Positions 7,934 through 16,442 of a stretch of 64,000 bases of DNA are shown here, in pieces. Source of the stretch: Sphaerochaeta associata. GTDB taxonomy: Bacteria; Spirochaetota; Spirochaetia; Sphaerochaetales; Sphaerochaetaceae. The notes beneath the pieces were generated by a model. The model was not told the DNA's origin. It was given only the letters and a program-made list of their open reading frames with translations, and searched no databases. Position 1 is the stretch's first letter. Each line of letters opens with the position of its first letter. A program made the translations under genes and the position numbers. Location: the NCBI RefSeq assembly GCF_022869165.1, contig NZ_CP094929.1:3162001-3226000 (forward strand), given 5' to 3'.

Positions 7934-9486
7934 GTCTCCAATCCCAGATGCAGCAGTTCATTGACTTTCTTCTGTACTGAGGTAAGTCGGCCGCAATAGC
8001 AGGTCCCCTGTTCGCTGAATGAGACATTCCGCAAGTCACTGAGGGAGAAGAGCACCTCTTCCACGGAAAGTCCACTTCCTTCCAGAGCCTCGTGGAGTAC
8101 AGCCCTGATCGTCTCACTGATCAGTTGCAGAAATACCCTGCCAAGGAAGTATTGCGGGCTTTGGACCTGCAGGTTTTGACAATCCTCGAAGTTCATGAGG
8201 TTATCGAATCTTCGTTCGAACGCATTGCGTTTCTCGTACATATCCAGTGCTTCCTGGCTCGAAAGTTCCGTATTGGTCACCAAGGCCCAGAATCCGGCAT
8301 GGGAGGCTTCGAAACGCTGTACGGGATCGGATGCAAGCTGTACATGATGCAAGGCTTTGCTGCGCTTTCGGACTCTGAAGTACGTCTCATACAACCTTGC
8401 ATGCTCCTCGACATGCTGGCCGGTTTCAAGCTCCCGCTTGCATCGGCCCAACAAGGAAAAGAGATTCTCCCTTTGATTGGTCCGCCAGAGCTCATCATAA
8501 AACAGATGCACATAGAGAGATTGGTTCCCGAAAAATGGAGCCAGGAGGCGAAGGCTCCGTATATTTCGTTTTTGTGAATCAACCAGGCCAATACCCGTTT
8601 CGATTGCCTGCCGGTTGCTTGCGATCAATTCATCGAGCCATCCTTGTCTGGTAGGAACCCGGAAAAGGAAGGATCTGTTCTGTTGCAGCAACTGTTCAAT
8701 CCTCGATAATGAGAAGAACCTGCGGTTGAGCATGAGAATGCTTGCATCGTCCGCATCGAGAAACGACAGGGTCTCGTCTACCGTCCTGCAGTCAAGCATG
8801 GTGCCGGGCAGGATTTGGAAGGAGATGGGGTGAAATCTCTCATAGGTGGTCAGAAGTACGATGGTATTCTGTTCGAGCGCCTCGCTGTCTCGATTGTACC
8901 CATACTGCAGGTATGGATTGTGATTCTCATAACTGGCGATTGCACACAGGTCGAAAACCGCATACTTCTGCCCTCCTTGTGTCAGTTTGGCCTGCCATGT
9001 CCGCAGCAGCTCCACATCGAGCAATCTCAGCAGTTCTCGCACCGCCTGAAGGTCGGCAGGCCCCTGATGGAGACCCGACTTCCCTTGTTCCCAGAACAAG
9101 GCGAAGGACAAAGGCCTTCTGTTACAGAGGAGAAACCAGGCCAGATGCAGAAGCCGGTCGGTCGCATCGGGACCGAGCAGGGAAGCAAGCTCCTGAATTG
9201 GTCGACAGTGTTGCTGAACATAGTCCTGCAGGCGGGCAAGACCCGGCGAGGTGAAGGTGGGAATCACCTGCATCCCGGTATCTTCCTGCCGGGAGATTTT
9301 TTCCCGATATGCTGGATTATAGACACGCTGGCCTGTCACACGATCCAGCTTTCCAATGCATCGACGCTTATGGCGTGTTTGTTTCTTGTGCGGGTCCCAA
9401 TAGTGTTGGTCCTCGTAGAGATAGGTAACGTTGTTCTTTTTATTGGTAATTTCAATGACTTTTGGAGGAGAAAGTGTAGCTTCCAT
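7930..9486 (-). CDS. IS4-superfamily (IS1634-like) transposase
   Basis: About 518 residues from the ATG at 9486; a TTG at 9543 would add 19 residues. N-terminal beta segment VTYLYEDQHYWDPHKKQTRHKRRCIGKLD and C-terminal YEKRNAFERRFDNLMN resemble IS1634-like DDE transposases. In the YREK-type signature the tyrosine, arginine and glutamate are present but the expected lysine is a methionine. The first catalytic aspartate is probably in YAVFDLCAIAS. I found no terminal inverted repeats, and the stop codon abuts the methyltransferase stop, leaving no room for a left end. It may be an immobile remnant or a domesticated copy. The frame itself is intact. Confidence 0.75.
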   Translation of the reverse strand: MEATLSPPKVIEITNKKNNVTYLYEDQHYWDPHKKQTRHKRRCIGKLDRVTGQRVYNPAYREKISRQEDTGMQVIPTFTSPGLARLQDYVQQHCRPIQELASLLGPDATDRLLHLAWFLLCNRRPLSFALFWEQGKSGLHQGPADLQAVRELLRLLDVELLRTWQAKLTQGGQKYAVFDLCAIASYENHNPYLQYGYNRDSEALEQNTIVLLTTYERFHPISFQILPGTMLDCRTVDETLSFLDADDASILMLNRRFFSLSRIEQLLQQNRSFLFRVPTRQGWLDELIASNRQAIETGIGLVDSQKRNIRSLRLLAPFFGNQSLYVHLFYDELWRTNQRENLFSLLGRCKRELETGQHVEEHARLYETYFRVRKRSKALHHVQLASDPVQRFEASHAGFWALVTNTELSSQEALDMYEKRNAFERRFDNLMNFEDCQNLQVQSPQYFLGRVFLQLISETIRAVLHEALEGSGLSVEEVLFSLSDLRNVSFSEQGTCYCGRLTSVQKKVNELLHLGLET

Positions 9487-9543
9487 GTTATAATTTATAG
9501 CATTCCTACTCCTCAATCTCAAGGGTAAATCATAGCCTCCCAA

Positions 9544-9677
9544 TTAATTAATCAACACCATGTTATAACTGAACTCTAATTACAAACATATATATTATAA
9601 CAAATAGAGTACTTGTTATTGTTCTTGATCATACAATTTTGTTACAATTTCCTATCACGTTCTTAAAGGAGATACAT
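9544..9677 (+). promoter_or_regulatory. AT-rich promoter region of the first amino-acid ABC operon
   Basis: Contains an inverted pair ATAACAA (about 9597-9603) and TTGTTAT (about 9613-9619) separated by 9 bases, and a TACAAT box near 9632. This looks like an operator/promoter region, but exact promoter boxes are uncertain. Confidence 0.4.
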
Positions 9678-10463
9678 GTGAACATAACTAAAAAGTTGTA
9701 TCGTATTATGCTGCTTGTTGGTCTTTTGGCCTTGCTCGTCCTGCCTTCCTTGGTCGGCCAGGGACAGAAAGAAAGCAACAATACCATCTCATTTGCAGGC
9801 TCTGGAGGGTATCCCCCATTCAACTACCTGACCGAAACCGGCGAGGTTGCCGGCTTTGACGTGGATGTCGCCCAAGAAATCGCCGACCGAATGGGAAAGG
9901 AACTCACCTACGTAACCACCAGCTGGGACGGCATTGTCGAAGGTTTGCGTGCAAAACGCTATGACGGCATCCTGGGAAGCATGGGGATTACGGAGGAGAG
10001 ACAGAAAGTCGTTGATTTCTCACAGCCCTACTACTATAGCGGACCGCAGCTGATCACCCGCAAGGACAGCACCATCAAGCAGGTGGAGGACCTGAAGGCA
10101 AGCCATCTCCTGGGTTTGGTGACCGGTACCACCTTCGAACGGGATGCTGAACAGCTGGGCACCCAGGTCAAGCTCTACGAGGACGACAACCAGACCTTGA
10201 TCGAGCTGCTCAACGGCAGGATCGATGGAGTGCTCACCGACAGGATCGTCGGCCTCAATGCCATCGCAGAACTCAAGGAAGGAGACAGGCTCACCTTGGT
10301 CGGCTCGGTACTGAGAAGCGAGGTGATGGCCATTGCCTTCCATAAGGACAACACTGAGCTGAAGAACCAGGTCAATGACATACTCTCATCAATGTTCGCC
10401 GATGGAACCATGAAGGCGATCAGTGAGAAGTGGTTCGGCGGAGAAGACATCACCGTCGAATAA
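9678..10463 (+). CDS. Polar amino-acid ABC transporter, substrate-binding protein
   Basis: A 261-residue periplasmic binding protein of the SBP_bac_3 type. It starts at a GTG (9678) with AAGGAG 7 bases upstream. The signal peptide runs to about residue 28 (LLALLVLPSLVGQG). There is no lipobox cysteine; instead GQGQKES follows. Family marks are YPPFNYLTETGEVAGFDVDVAQEIADRMG, VEGLRAKRYDGILGSMGITEERQKVVDFSQPYYYSG and the C-terminal MKAISEKWFG. It collects a polar amino acid and delivers it to the permease/ATPase that follow in the same operon (14 bases, then an 8-base overlap). Ligand not determinable. Confidence 0.9.
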   Translation: MNITKKLYRIMLLVGLLALLVLPSLVGQGQKESNNTISFAGSGGYPPFNYLTETGEVAGFDVDVAQEIADRMGKELTYVTTSWDGIVEGLRAKRYDGILGSMGITEERQKVVDFSQPYYYSGPQLITRKDSTIKQVEDLKASHLLGLVTGTTFERDAEQLGTQVKLYEDDNQTLIELLNGRIDGVLTDRIVGLNAIAELKEGDRLTLVGSVLRSEVMAIAFHKDNTELKNQVNDILSSMFADGTMKAISEKWFGGEDITVE

Positions 10464-10477
10464 GGGAGCATCCTACC

Positions 10478-11146
10478 ATGCATATACTACCTTGGGATCT
10501 CACAGTCATCCCGTCGAAGTTTTTTCTGTTCGCCGAAGCCGCTCAATACACGTTGCAGATTACCTTCTTCGGGATCCTGCTCGGTCTCATGATTGGATTG
10601 GTGGCCGCCCTCGGCCGCCTCTCCCATCGCTCTTGGCTCTCGGCTGTCTGCAGGTCGTACATTTTTCTGGTGCGGGGGACTCCACTTTTGGTGCAGCTGT
10701 TCATCGTCTACTACGGGCTGACAAGCCTGGTCACCATCGCCCCGATTCCCTCGGCGGTCATAGCCCTGGGTTTCCATAACGGGGCATATATTGCAGAGAT
10801 ATTCAGAGGGTCCATCCAGTCGATCGATATAGGCCAGATGGAAGCGGCGCGAAGCCTGGGCATGCCCCGCTCGAAAGCCATGCAGCGAATCATCCTGCCT
10901 CAGGCCTTCAAGCGAGCCGTACCCCCGCTTGGAAACCAGCTGATCATTGCACTCAAGGACAGCTCGCTCGCTTCGACCATCGCAGTTCCCGAACTCATGC
11001 TGAAGGGAAGGCAGATGGGTTCATCCTCATTCATGTATATGGAGATGTTTCTGATCGTCGGCATCTGGTACCTGATCATGACCAGCGTGCTCTCATTTGT
11101 GATGCATCGTATCGAACAAAGACTAAAGGTGAGCGACCGTGACTAA
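10478..11146 (+). CDS. Polar amino-acid ABC transporter, permease
   Basis: A 222-residue HisM/GlnP-type permease with about five helices. The ATG at 10478 has AGGGAG upstream; the longer frame from 10430 overlaps the binding-protein gene and begins with an unlikely arginine-rich stretch. Conserved marks are [18 protein letters not shown] and the EAA loop [34 protein letters not shown], which docks with the ATPase. It probably works as a homodimer, since only one permease gene is present. The end overlaps the ATPase start by 8 bases. Confidence 0.92.
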   Translation: MHILPWDLTVIPSKFFLFAEAAQYTLQITFFGILLGLMIGLVAALGRLSHRSWLSAVCRSYIFLVRGTPLLVQLFIVYYGLTSLVTIAPIPSAVIALGFHNGAYIAEIFRGSIQSIDIGQMEAARSLGMPRSKAMQRIILPQAFKRAVPPLGNQLIIALKDSSLASTIAVPELMLKGRQMGSSSFMYMEMFLIVGIWYLIMTSVLSFVMHRIEQRLKVSDRD

Positions 11147-11906
11147 CGAAACAAAGAAAACCGACGAAACCATTCTGAGAATCGAGCATCTGGTAAAACG
11201 ATTCGGGGAATTGGAGGTGCTCAAGGACATCAATCTCGAAGTCAAACGCGGGGAGGTGGTGGTCATCATCGGAGCCTCGGGCAGTGGAAAAAGCACCTTG
11301 CTGCGATGTGTGAACTTCCTTGAGAAGGCGCAGAAAGGAAAGATTTTCATCAACGGAAAACTGGTGAAGCAGAGCGAGAAGCAGCTGAACAAGGTACGGC
11401 AGGAGCTCGGCATGGTGTTTCAGCACTTCAATCTCTTCCCTCACATGACAGTTATACAGAATGTGATGGAGGGGATGGTACAGGTGAAGAAATTCCCCAG
11501 GGAGAAGGCCCGCAAGGCAGCCTCGGACCTCCTTGATCAAGTCGGTCTGGCAGAGAAGGCCGACGTCTATCCTGCGATGCTCAGCGGCGGACAGAAACAA
11601 CGCGTCGCCATCGCCCGCGCTTTGGCGATGAACCCGAAGATCATGCTCTTCGACGAACCCACCAGTGCACTCGACCCCGAACTGGTCGGGGAAGTCCTTT
11701 CGGTAATGACGGATCTTGCCAAGAAAGGAATGACCATGCTGGTGGTCACTCATGAAATGTGGTTCGCCAAGGAGGTAGCCGACCGGGTGATATTCATGGA
11801 TGAGGGCTTCATCCTTGAAGAGGCGAACCCGCAGGACATGTTTACGTCCCCGAAGGAAGAACGGACCTTGGCCTTCCTCAAGCAGGTGTTGCCCCAGCAA
11901 GGTTGA
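11139..11906 (+). CDS. Polar amino-acid ABC transporter, ATPase
   Basis: A 255-residue GlnQ/HisP-type ATPase starting at a GTG that overlaps the permease gene. Walker A is GASGSGKST, followed by a Q-loop in [17 protein letters not shown], the signature [17 protein letters not shown], Walker [15 protein letters not shown] and H-loop [15 protein letters not shown]. It powers uptake by the preceding binding protein and permease. It ends 3 bases before the convergent serine hydrolase gene. Confidence 0.94.
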   Translation: MTNETKKTDETILRIEHLVKRFGELEVLKDINLEVKRGEVVVIIGASGSGKSTLLRCVNFLEKAQKGKIFINGKLVKQSEKQLNKVRQELGMVFQHFNLFPHMTVIQNVMEGMVQVKKFPREKARKAASDLLDQVGLAEKADVYPAMLSGGQKQRVAIARALAMNPKIMLFDEPTSALDPELVGEVLSVMTDLAKKGMTMLVVTHEMWFAKEVADRVIFMDEGFILEEANPQDMFTSPKEERTLAFLKQVLPQQG

Positions 11907-11909
11907 GTC

Positions 11910-13079
11910 CTATTCCAGGAGGTTCAAAATCGCCTGATACGTCTCCATGATGAACTTCTCATCAAGAGGGCTCTGAGCATTATTGACGGTGACCACTACG
12001 GTATGGCGATTGTGCTCCTCATCCTCCAGATAGGTGGTCAGGTTGAGCACTCCCGGCTCGCTGCCTCCCTTATAGGCCACCCGATGCCAGCGCTCCTTGG
12101 TTGCAAGGCCTGCGTTGACGGTCATAAGAGGCAGAATCTGCAGGCGCTCGATCAGGGAGGCAAGCTCATGTGCTGTCATGAACCACTCAATGTCAATGGC
12201 GACAGGATTACCCGAAAGGAGGCCGGGCTCCATAAGAGGACGGCTCTTGATCTGGTCCAGAACCTTTTCCTTTTCTGCAGATGAACCTGTTCGGTACCGC
12301 GCAAGCAGGTCGCTGTTCGCAGGATTCTTCAACCGAAACGCTTCTGCTGTAGAGAGCACGGGCCTGCTGTTCGACAGGTATGAACCCACACTGTTTCTTC
12401 CAACCAACGACATGAGGGCATCGGTGGCGGTGTTGTCGCTCTGGCTGATCATCAAGGTCGCCAGCGTCTCAATGGTAAGACGCGAGCCGGTCGGCCAGTC
12501 CTGCAGGATTCCTGTTGGAAGACTCTTCCACATGGAGAGGAGCCGAACACTCTGAAACCACTGCAGCTTGTTTTCTCGCACGGCATCCTCAACGGCGGCA
12601 AGGATGCCCAGCTTGAAGGAAGAGCCCACGGCCAGGGGAATGTCGGCATTGTGGGCGACCACGGTCTCTGCGTTCTTACGAATCAGGATAGCAGTATCTG
12701 CATCGAGGTCGATGATCTGCTTCACTGCATCGGCGAGGGTAAGGCGGGCTCTGATCACTTCGGTGAATTGCAGACCGGCCACTTGATTCGACCCGTCCAG
12801 GCTGATATAGGCGGTTACGGTTCCTTCATCAAAGACCAGTGTGTACGGATTGGTACTACCCTTCACCTGCTTGAAGGGACCCAGTTGCGCCGAAAATTGG
12901 TCGAGAATCTGGTGCATCACAGCAAGCGGAACAGCACGTTCAAACTGCGCGGCATAGTCAATGCTTTCAGGACCTTTGGTGAACAGGCTTTCCAAGGTGG
13001 AAGCTTCATCGGCAAAGAGAGAGATGCCGAGTGCAAAAAGCAACATGCATATGCATGCAACGTATTTGTATGGTTTCAT
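11910..13079 (-). CDS. Class A beta-lactamase-fold serine hydrolase, secreted
   Basis: A 389-residue exported protein with signal peptide 1-23 (LLFALGISLFA). An N-terminal domain of about residues 25-115 resembles the DUF3887-type small domain. A serine beta-lactamase-like domain follows, with SxxK at S153-K156 (GSSFK), SDN at 214-216 and KGG at 337-339 in place of KTG. E298 may stand in for the omega-loop glutamate, but this is uncertain. It most likely acts on peptidoglycan peptides or another amide/ester, and its architecture is not that of a dedicated resistance enzyme. A promoter candidate on the minus strand is TTGACT (13131-13136), 18 bases, TACAAA (13107-13112). Confidence 0.8.
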   Translation of the reverse strand: MKPYKYVACICMLLFALGISLFADEASTLESLFTKGPESIDYAAQFERAVPLAVMHQILDQFSAQLGPFKQVKGSTNPYTLVFDEGTVTAYISLDGSNQVAGLQFTEVIRARLTLADAVKQIIDLDADTAILIRKNAETVVAHNADIPLAVGSSFKLGILAAVEDAVRENKLQWFQSVRLLSMWKSLPTGILQDWPTGSRLTIETLATLMISQSDNTATDALMSLVGRNSVGSYLSNSRPVLSTAEAFRLKNPANSDLLARYRTGSSAEKEKVLDQIKSRPLMEPGLLSGNPVAIDIEWFMTAHELASLIERLQILPLMTVNAGLATKERWHRVAYKGGSEPGVLNLTTYLEDEEHNRHTVVVTVNNAQSPLDEKFIMETYQAILNLLE

Positions 13080-13216
13080 ACGCTACTATGAGCACAAGTG
13101 AAAATCTTTGTAAAGCACTCCACCGTATCCAGTCAAGTAAATCCGGTATACAGGATGCAATGCCGAGAATAACAAGTATTCACGTCTTTTGTTTCTCACA
13201 ACATATAATTACAGGA

Positions 13217-13244
13217 TTGACAGGTGGCTATAGCGTGCTACACT
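13217..13244 (+). promoter_or_regulatory. Promoter of the sugar ABC operon
   Basis: TTGACA (13217-13222), a 16-base spacer and TACACT (13239-13244). The start site is predicted near 13251, inside the palindrome that follows. Confidence 0.75.
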
Positions 13245-13248
13245 AGAA

Positions 13249-13270
13249 GCAGGTGTTACGTAACACCTGC
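13249..13270 (+). promoter_or_regulatory. LacI-type operator palindrome at the start site
   Basis: A perfect 22-bp palindrome with core GTGTTACGTAACAC and a central CG, the usual form of LacI-family operators. It covers the predicted transcription start, so binding would block the promoter. The likely binder is the LacI-type regulator at the end of this operon. A second small hairpin, CCTGCCT/AGGCAGG, follows in the leader (13266-13283). Confidence 0.7.
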
Positions 13271-13316
13271 CTAAAAAGGCAGGTTGTATCACGAATGTAC
13301 GAAGGAGGATTTTTAA

Positions 13317-14594
13317 ATGAGGAAACATCTGTTGAACATGGTGGCATTCAGCCTCATGCTTGTCCTGGCAGCCGGCACCGTATTTGGAGCAGGCACACAG
13401 GAAGCTGCAAAAGAAACAACCGTCAATATGTTCCAGCTCAAGGTTGAAATCAAGGACGCCATCGACGGCTATGCTGCAGCCTACTCTGCAGCCACACCCG
13501 GTGTGACGGTCAAGGTCGAGACCCTCGGCGGCGGTGCCGACTACGGCGGGGCCCTGAAGGCAAAAGCGCAAGCCGGCCAAATGCCCGACATCTTTGTGAT
13601 CGAAGGCCGCGGCGGCTATGACATCTGGAAAGACTACATCGCCGATCTCGGCGACCAGGCATGGGTTGCAGACACGGACCTGGCTTTCAAGGTGGATGGA
13701 AAGGTCTACGGCTTCCCCGTCGCCATTGAAGGCTACGGTCTGGCGTACAACGCCGACATTCTTGCAAAAGCAGGCATCGATCCGGCTAAGCTGACCACTC
13801 GTGCGGCATACGAGCAGGCATTCAAGACTCTCGAAGCAAAGAAAGCCGAGTTAGGCATTGATGCCCCGGTTTCCATGGCTGCATCGGTTGCAGGCGGAAT
13901 GTGGTGGGTTGCGGCACAGCACAACCTCGCTACCTATTGGGGCGGCGGACTTGACTTTACCGACACCCGCATCATCGACATGGCCCTGCAAGGCAAGCTT
14001 GACGATGCCCGCTTCCTTCAGTATGCCAAGTATCTGCAACTGCTGTTCAAGTATGCCGACCAGAAGATCCTGCTCAACGGCAGCTATGACGATCAGGTCG
14101 GAGCCTTCGCCCAGGGCAAGACTGCATTCCTGCATCAGGGCAACTGGGTCGATCCCAACCTGAAACAGCTTGGTGTCACCTTCCCGATCGGCTACGCCCC
14201 GCATGCCTTCCTCGACACCGAGCAGAAGGGCCTGTACCTCTTCGCTCCCTCATGGTACTGCGTCAATGCCAAGAGCCCCAATGCCGAGGCTGCAAAGGCA
14301 TTCCTCAATGCCATGGCCACCACAGCCGAAGGTCATGACTACATGGTCAACAAGGCCGGTATGATTCCCGCCTTCAAGTCGGTCACGCTCAAGCCGGCCG
14401 GCCAGCTCAGCCAAGCCTTGATGGCGGCAAATGCCAAGGGCGGCAACTATGGCGTCTTCTTCGGCATGCTGCCCGATGGAGCCGGCCAGAACGTCTTCGG
14501 CCCGATCTTCGACCTGTTTGCCCAGAACCAGAACAATATCAATCAGTTCATCGCAGACATGAAGAAGGCTGTCGCCGATCTTCCCAAGATGTAA
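13317..14594 (+). CDS. Sugar ABC transporter, substrate-binding protein
   Basis: A 425-residue extracellular binding protein of the SBP_bac_1 (CUT1) type. Signal peptide 1-22; a G-A-G-T-Q-E-A stretch stands where a lipobox cysteine might be expected. GKVYGFPVAIEGYGLAYNADIL, a hallmark of the family's hinge region, and AFAQGKTAFLHQGNWVDPNL are visible. It should capture an oligosaccharide or glycoside and hand it to the two permeases downstream. AAGGAGG lies before the ATG. The GH4 enzyme in the same operon suggests a uronic-acid or alpha-linked sugar. No ATPase gene is present in the operon, so a shared MsmK-type ATPase encoded elsewhere is expected. Confidence 0.9.
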   Translation: MRKHLLNMVAFSLMLVLAAGTVFGAGTQEAAKETTVNMFQLKVEIKDAIDGYAAAYSAATPGVTVKVETLGGGADYGGALKAKAQAGQMPDIFVIEGRGGYDIWKDYIADLGDQAWVADTDLAFKVDGKVYGFPVAIEGYGLAYNADILAKAGIDPAKLTTRAAYEQAFKTLEAKKAELGIDAPVSMAASVAGGMWWVAAQHNLATYWGGGLDFTDTRIIDMALQGKLDDARFLQYAKYLQLLFKYADQKILLNGSYDDQVGAFAQGKTAFLHQGNWVDPNLKQLGVTFPIGYAPHAFLDTEQKGLYLFAPSWYCVNAKSPNAEAAKAFLNAMATTAEGHDYMVNKAGMIPAFKSVTLKPAGQLSQALMAANAKGGNYGVFFGMLPDGAGQNVFGPIFDLFAQNQNNINQFIADMKKAVADLPKM

Positions 14595-14608
14595 TACACT
14601 ACTCGTTT

Positions 14609-14634
14609 CCTGCACAGGTCTCATCCTGTGCAGG
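14609..14634 (+). terminator. Intercistronic hairpin after the binding-protein gene
   Basis: A perfect 10-bp stem, CCTGCACAGG/CCTGTGCAGG with a 6-base loop, 15 bases after the binding-protein stop, followed only by AGCTTT. It is more likely a partial terminator or mRNA-stabilising hairpin than a full stop, since the permease genes follow with no promoter. Confidence 0.6.
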
Positions 14635-14657
14635 AGCTTTCCGGGGGGCGAACACCA

Positions 14658-15545
14658 ATGAAAAAGAACCGTGCCGTCAATATTGTATTTGTCGCACCAT
14701 GCGTCCTGACCTTCGTCATGGTCATCATCATTCCCTTCTTCTTCGGTCTCTACTATTCAGTGACTGACTGGAACGGAGTACGTAATGATGTCGCCTTCGT
14801 CGGGCTGAAGAACTTCAGCAACCTCATGTCGTCTCCGGATTTCATCTATTCGTTCTTGATCACCATCGCCTATACGCTGATCAATATTGTTTTCATCAAC
14901 ATCGTCAGCTTCGTCCTTTCCTTGATTGTAACCAGCAAGATCAAAAGGCGGAATTTCTACCGCTCGGGATTCTTCGTCCCCTACCTGATCGGAGGAATCG
15001 TACTGGGTTACATCTGGCAGTTCATTCTGAACAACATCCTGGTGAAAATCGGAACCACCTACTCCATCGCCTTCTTGGAGACATCCTTTCTCAGCATGCC
15101 GCATACCGTCATCTGGACGATGGCTGTAGTCAACACCTGGCAGTATGCCGGTTACATCATGCTGATTTTTGTGGCAGCCATCCAAAGCATCCCATCCTCT
15201 CTCATGGAGGCTGCGAATGTCGACGGGGCCAGCTATTTTCATCGGGTCATCCACATACTCATACCGATGATGGCGAACGCGTTCACCATCTCCATCTTTT
15301 TGACCCTTACTACATCATTCAAACAATTCGATATGAACATGACACTGACCAACGGGGGTCCTGCAACACGTTTCATGGACGCACCGGTCAAGGCCAGTCA
15401 GTTGTTGGCCATGAATATATTCAATACCGCCACGGCAAACCGGATGGCGGAAGCCCAGGCCAAGGCAGTGGTTCTGTTTATTGCCTTGTTGATCGTCTCC
15501 CTGATCCAGGTATCAGTGAATAAGAAGAAAGAGGTGGAGATGTGA
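14658..15545 (+). CDS. Sugar ABC transporter, permease 1 (UgpA/MsmF type)
   Basis: A 295-residue CUT1 permease with six helices. The ATG at 14658 is preceded by a GGGGGG ribosome-binding stretch; the longer frame from 14628 starts inside the hairpin. Conserved segments are FGLYYSVTDWNG and the EAA-type loop SLMEAANVDGASYFHRVIHILIPMM. It forms the inner-membrane channel with permease 2 and overlaps it by one base (TGATG). Confidence 0.93.
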   Translation: MKKNRAVNIVFVAPCVLTFVMVIIIPFFFGLYYSVTDWNGVRNDVAFVGLKNFSNLMSSPDFIYSFLITIAYTLINIVFINIVSFVLSLIVTSKIKRRNFYRSGFFVPYLIGGIVLGYIWQFILNNILVKIGTTYSIAFLETSFLSMPHTVIWTMAVVNTWQYAGYIMLIFVAAIQSIPSSLMEAANVDGASYFHRVIHILIPMMANAFTISIFLTLTTSFKQFDMNMTLTNGGPATRFMDAPVKASQLLAMNIFNTATANRMAEAQAKAVVLFIALLIVSLIQVSVNKKKEVEM

Positions 15546-16429
15546 TGAAACCACTACGCTTGGGAAAAAACAACCGCTCCCTGAAACCCGATCTGCTGCT
15601 GCTGGAACTGGTGACGATCCTGCTCTTCATCCTTTTCATGTTCCCCTTCATCATGGTGGTGTTGAACTCCGCCAAGACATCGCGGGAAATCATTTTCGAT
15701 GCAATAGCCCTTCCTGCAAACTGGAACCAGCTGTGGGTGAACGTCGGACTCATCTTCAACAATCCGACGGTCGACTATCTGGGCGCCTTCGTCGACAGCA
15801 TCGTCATTACGGTGTTATCGCTTCTGGTCATATCGATTTGTTCCTCCATGGCGGCATGGATTCTGGTGCGGAACAAGACCCTGTGGTCGACCATCCTCTT
15901 CATGGCCTTTGTTTCGGCAATGGTCATTCCTTTCCAGGTCCTGATGTACCCCTTGGTCCGTTGGATGCGGGTGATCGGGGAGTTCCTGCATTTCCGCCTG
16001 CTCGGAACCGTAGGGGGCATTGTATTCGCATACCTCGGATTCGGAAGTCCCCTGTCGATCTTCATCTTTCACGGATTCATCAAGAACATCCCCTTGGAGA
16101 TCGAGGAGTCGGCGACCATCGACGGCTGTCCGAAGAGTACGGTATTCTTCAGGATTGTATTCCCCTTGCTGCAGCCGATCATCATCACCGTTCTCATTCT
16201 CAACGGGATCTGGATCTGGAACGACTATCTGTTGCCCCTGTTGGTGCTTGGCTCCAACGGGAGGGTGCAGACGATCCCCATCGCTGTAACGGCCTTCGCA
16301 GGCGCATATCTCAAGCAATGGGATCTGATTCTCACCTCAACGTTGATAGCCATGCTTCCGATTATTGTCTTATATATTTTCGCTCAACGATACATCATCA
16401 AGGGCATGGTTGAAGGTTCAATTAAATAG
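15545..16429 (+). CDS. Sugar ABC transporter, permease 2 (UgpE/MsmG type)
   Basis: A 294-residue CUT1 permease. The start ATG at 15545 overlaps the TGA of permease 1; a GTG at 15542 is a less likely alternative. Six helices are predicted, and the docking loop is PLEIEESATIDGCPKSTVFFRIVFPLLQP. It pairs with permease 1. The GH4 gene follows after 13 bases. Confidence 0.93.
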   Translation: MKPLRLGKNNRSLKPDLLLLELVTILLFILFMFPFIMVVLNSAKTSREIIFDAIALPANWNQLWVNVGLIFNNPTVDYLGAFVDSIVITVLSLLVISICSSMAAWILVRNKTLWSTILFMAFVSAMVIPFQVLMYPLVRWMRVIGEFLHFRLLGTVGGIVFAYLGFGSPLSIFIFHGFIKNIPLEIEESATIDGCPKSTVFFRIVFPLLQPIIITVLILNGIWIWNDYLLPLLVLGSNGRVQTIPIAVTAFAGAYLKQWDLILTSTLIAMLPIIVLYIFAQRYIIKGMVEGSIK

Positions 16430-16442
16430 AGGGAGAGAAAAC

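Noticed and set aside
8815-9528. Open frames on the plus strand through the transposase
   Set aside because: They are antisense to a clear transposase with no motif or ribosome site of their own.
7915-9560. Complete insertion sequence with terminal repeats
   Set aside because: Resemblance of the flanks (ATTGGAG and ATTGGGAG on the same strand) is direct, not inverted, and too short to count as ends.
11910-13079. Antibiotic-resistance beta-lactamase
   Set aside because: The KTG motif is altered, an extra domain is present and there is no resistance context; a general serine hydrolase is the safer call.
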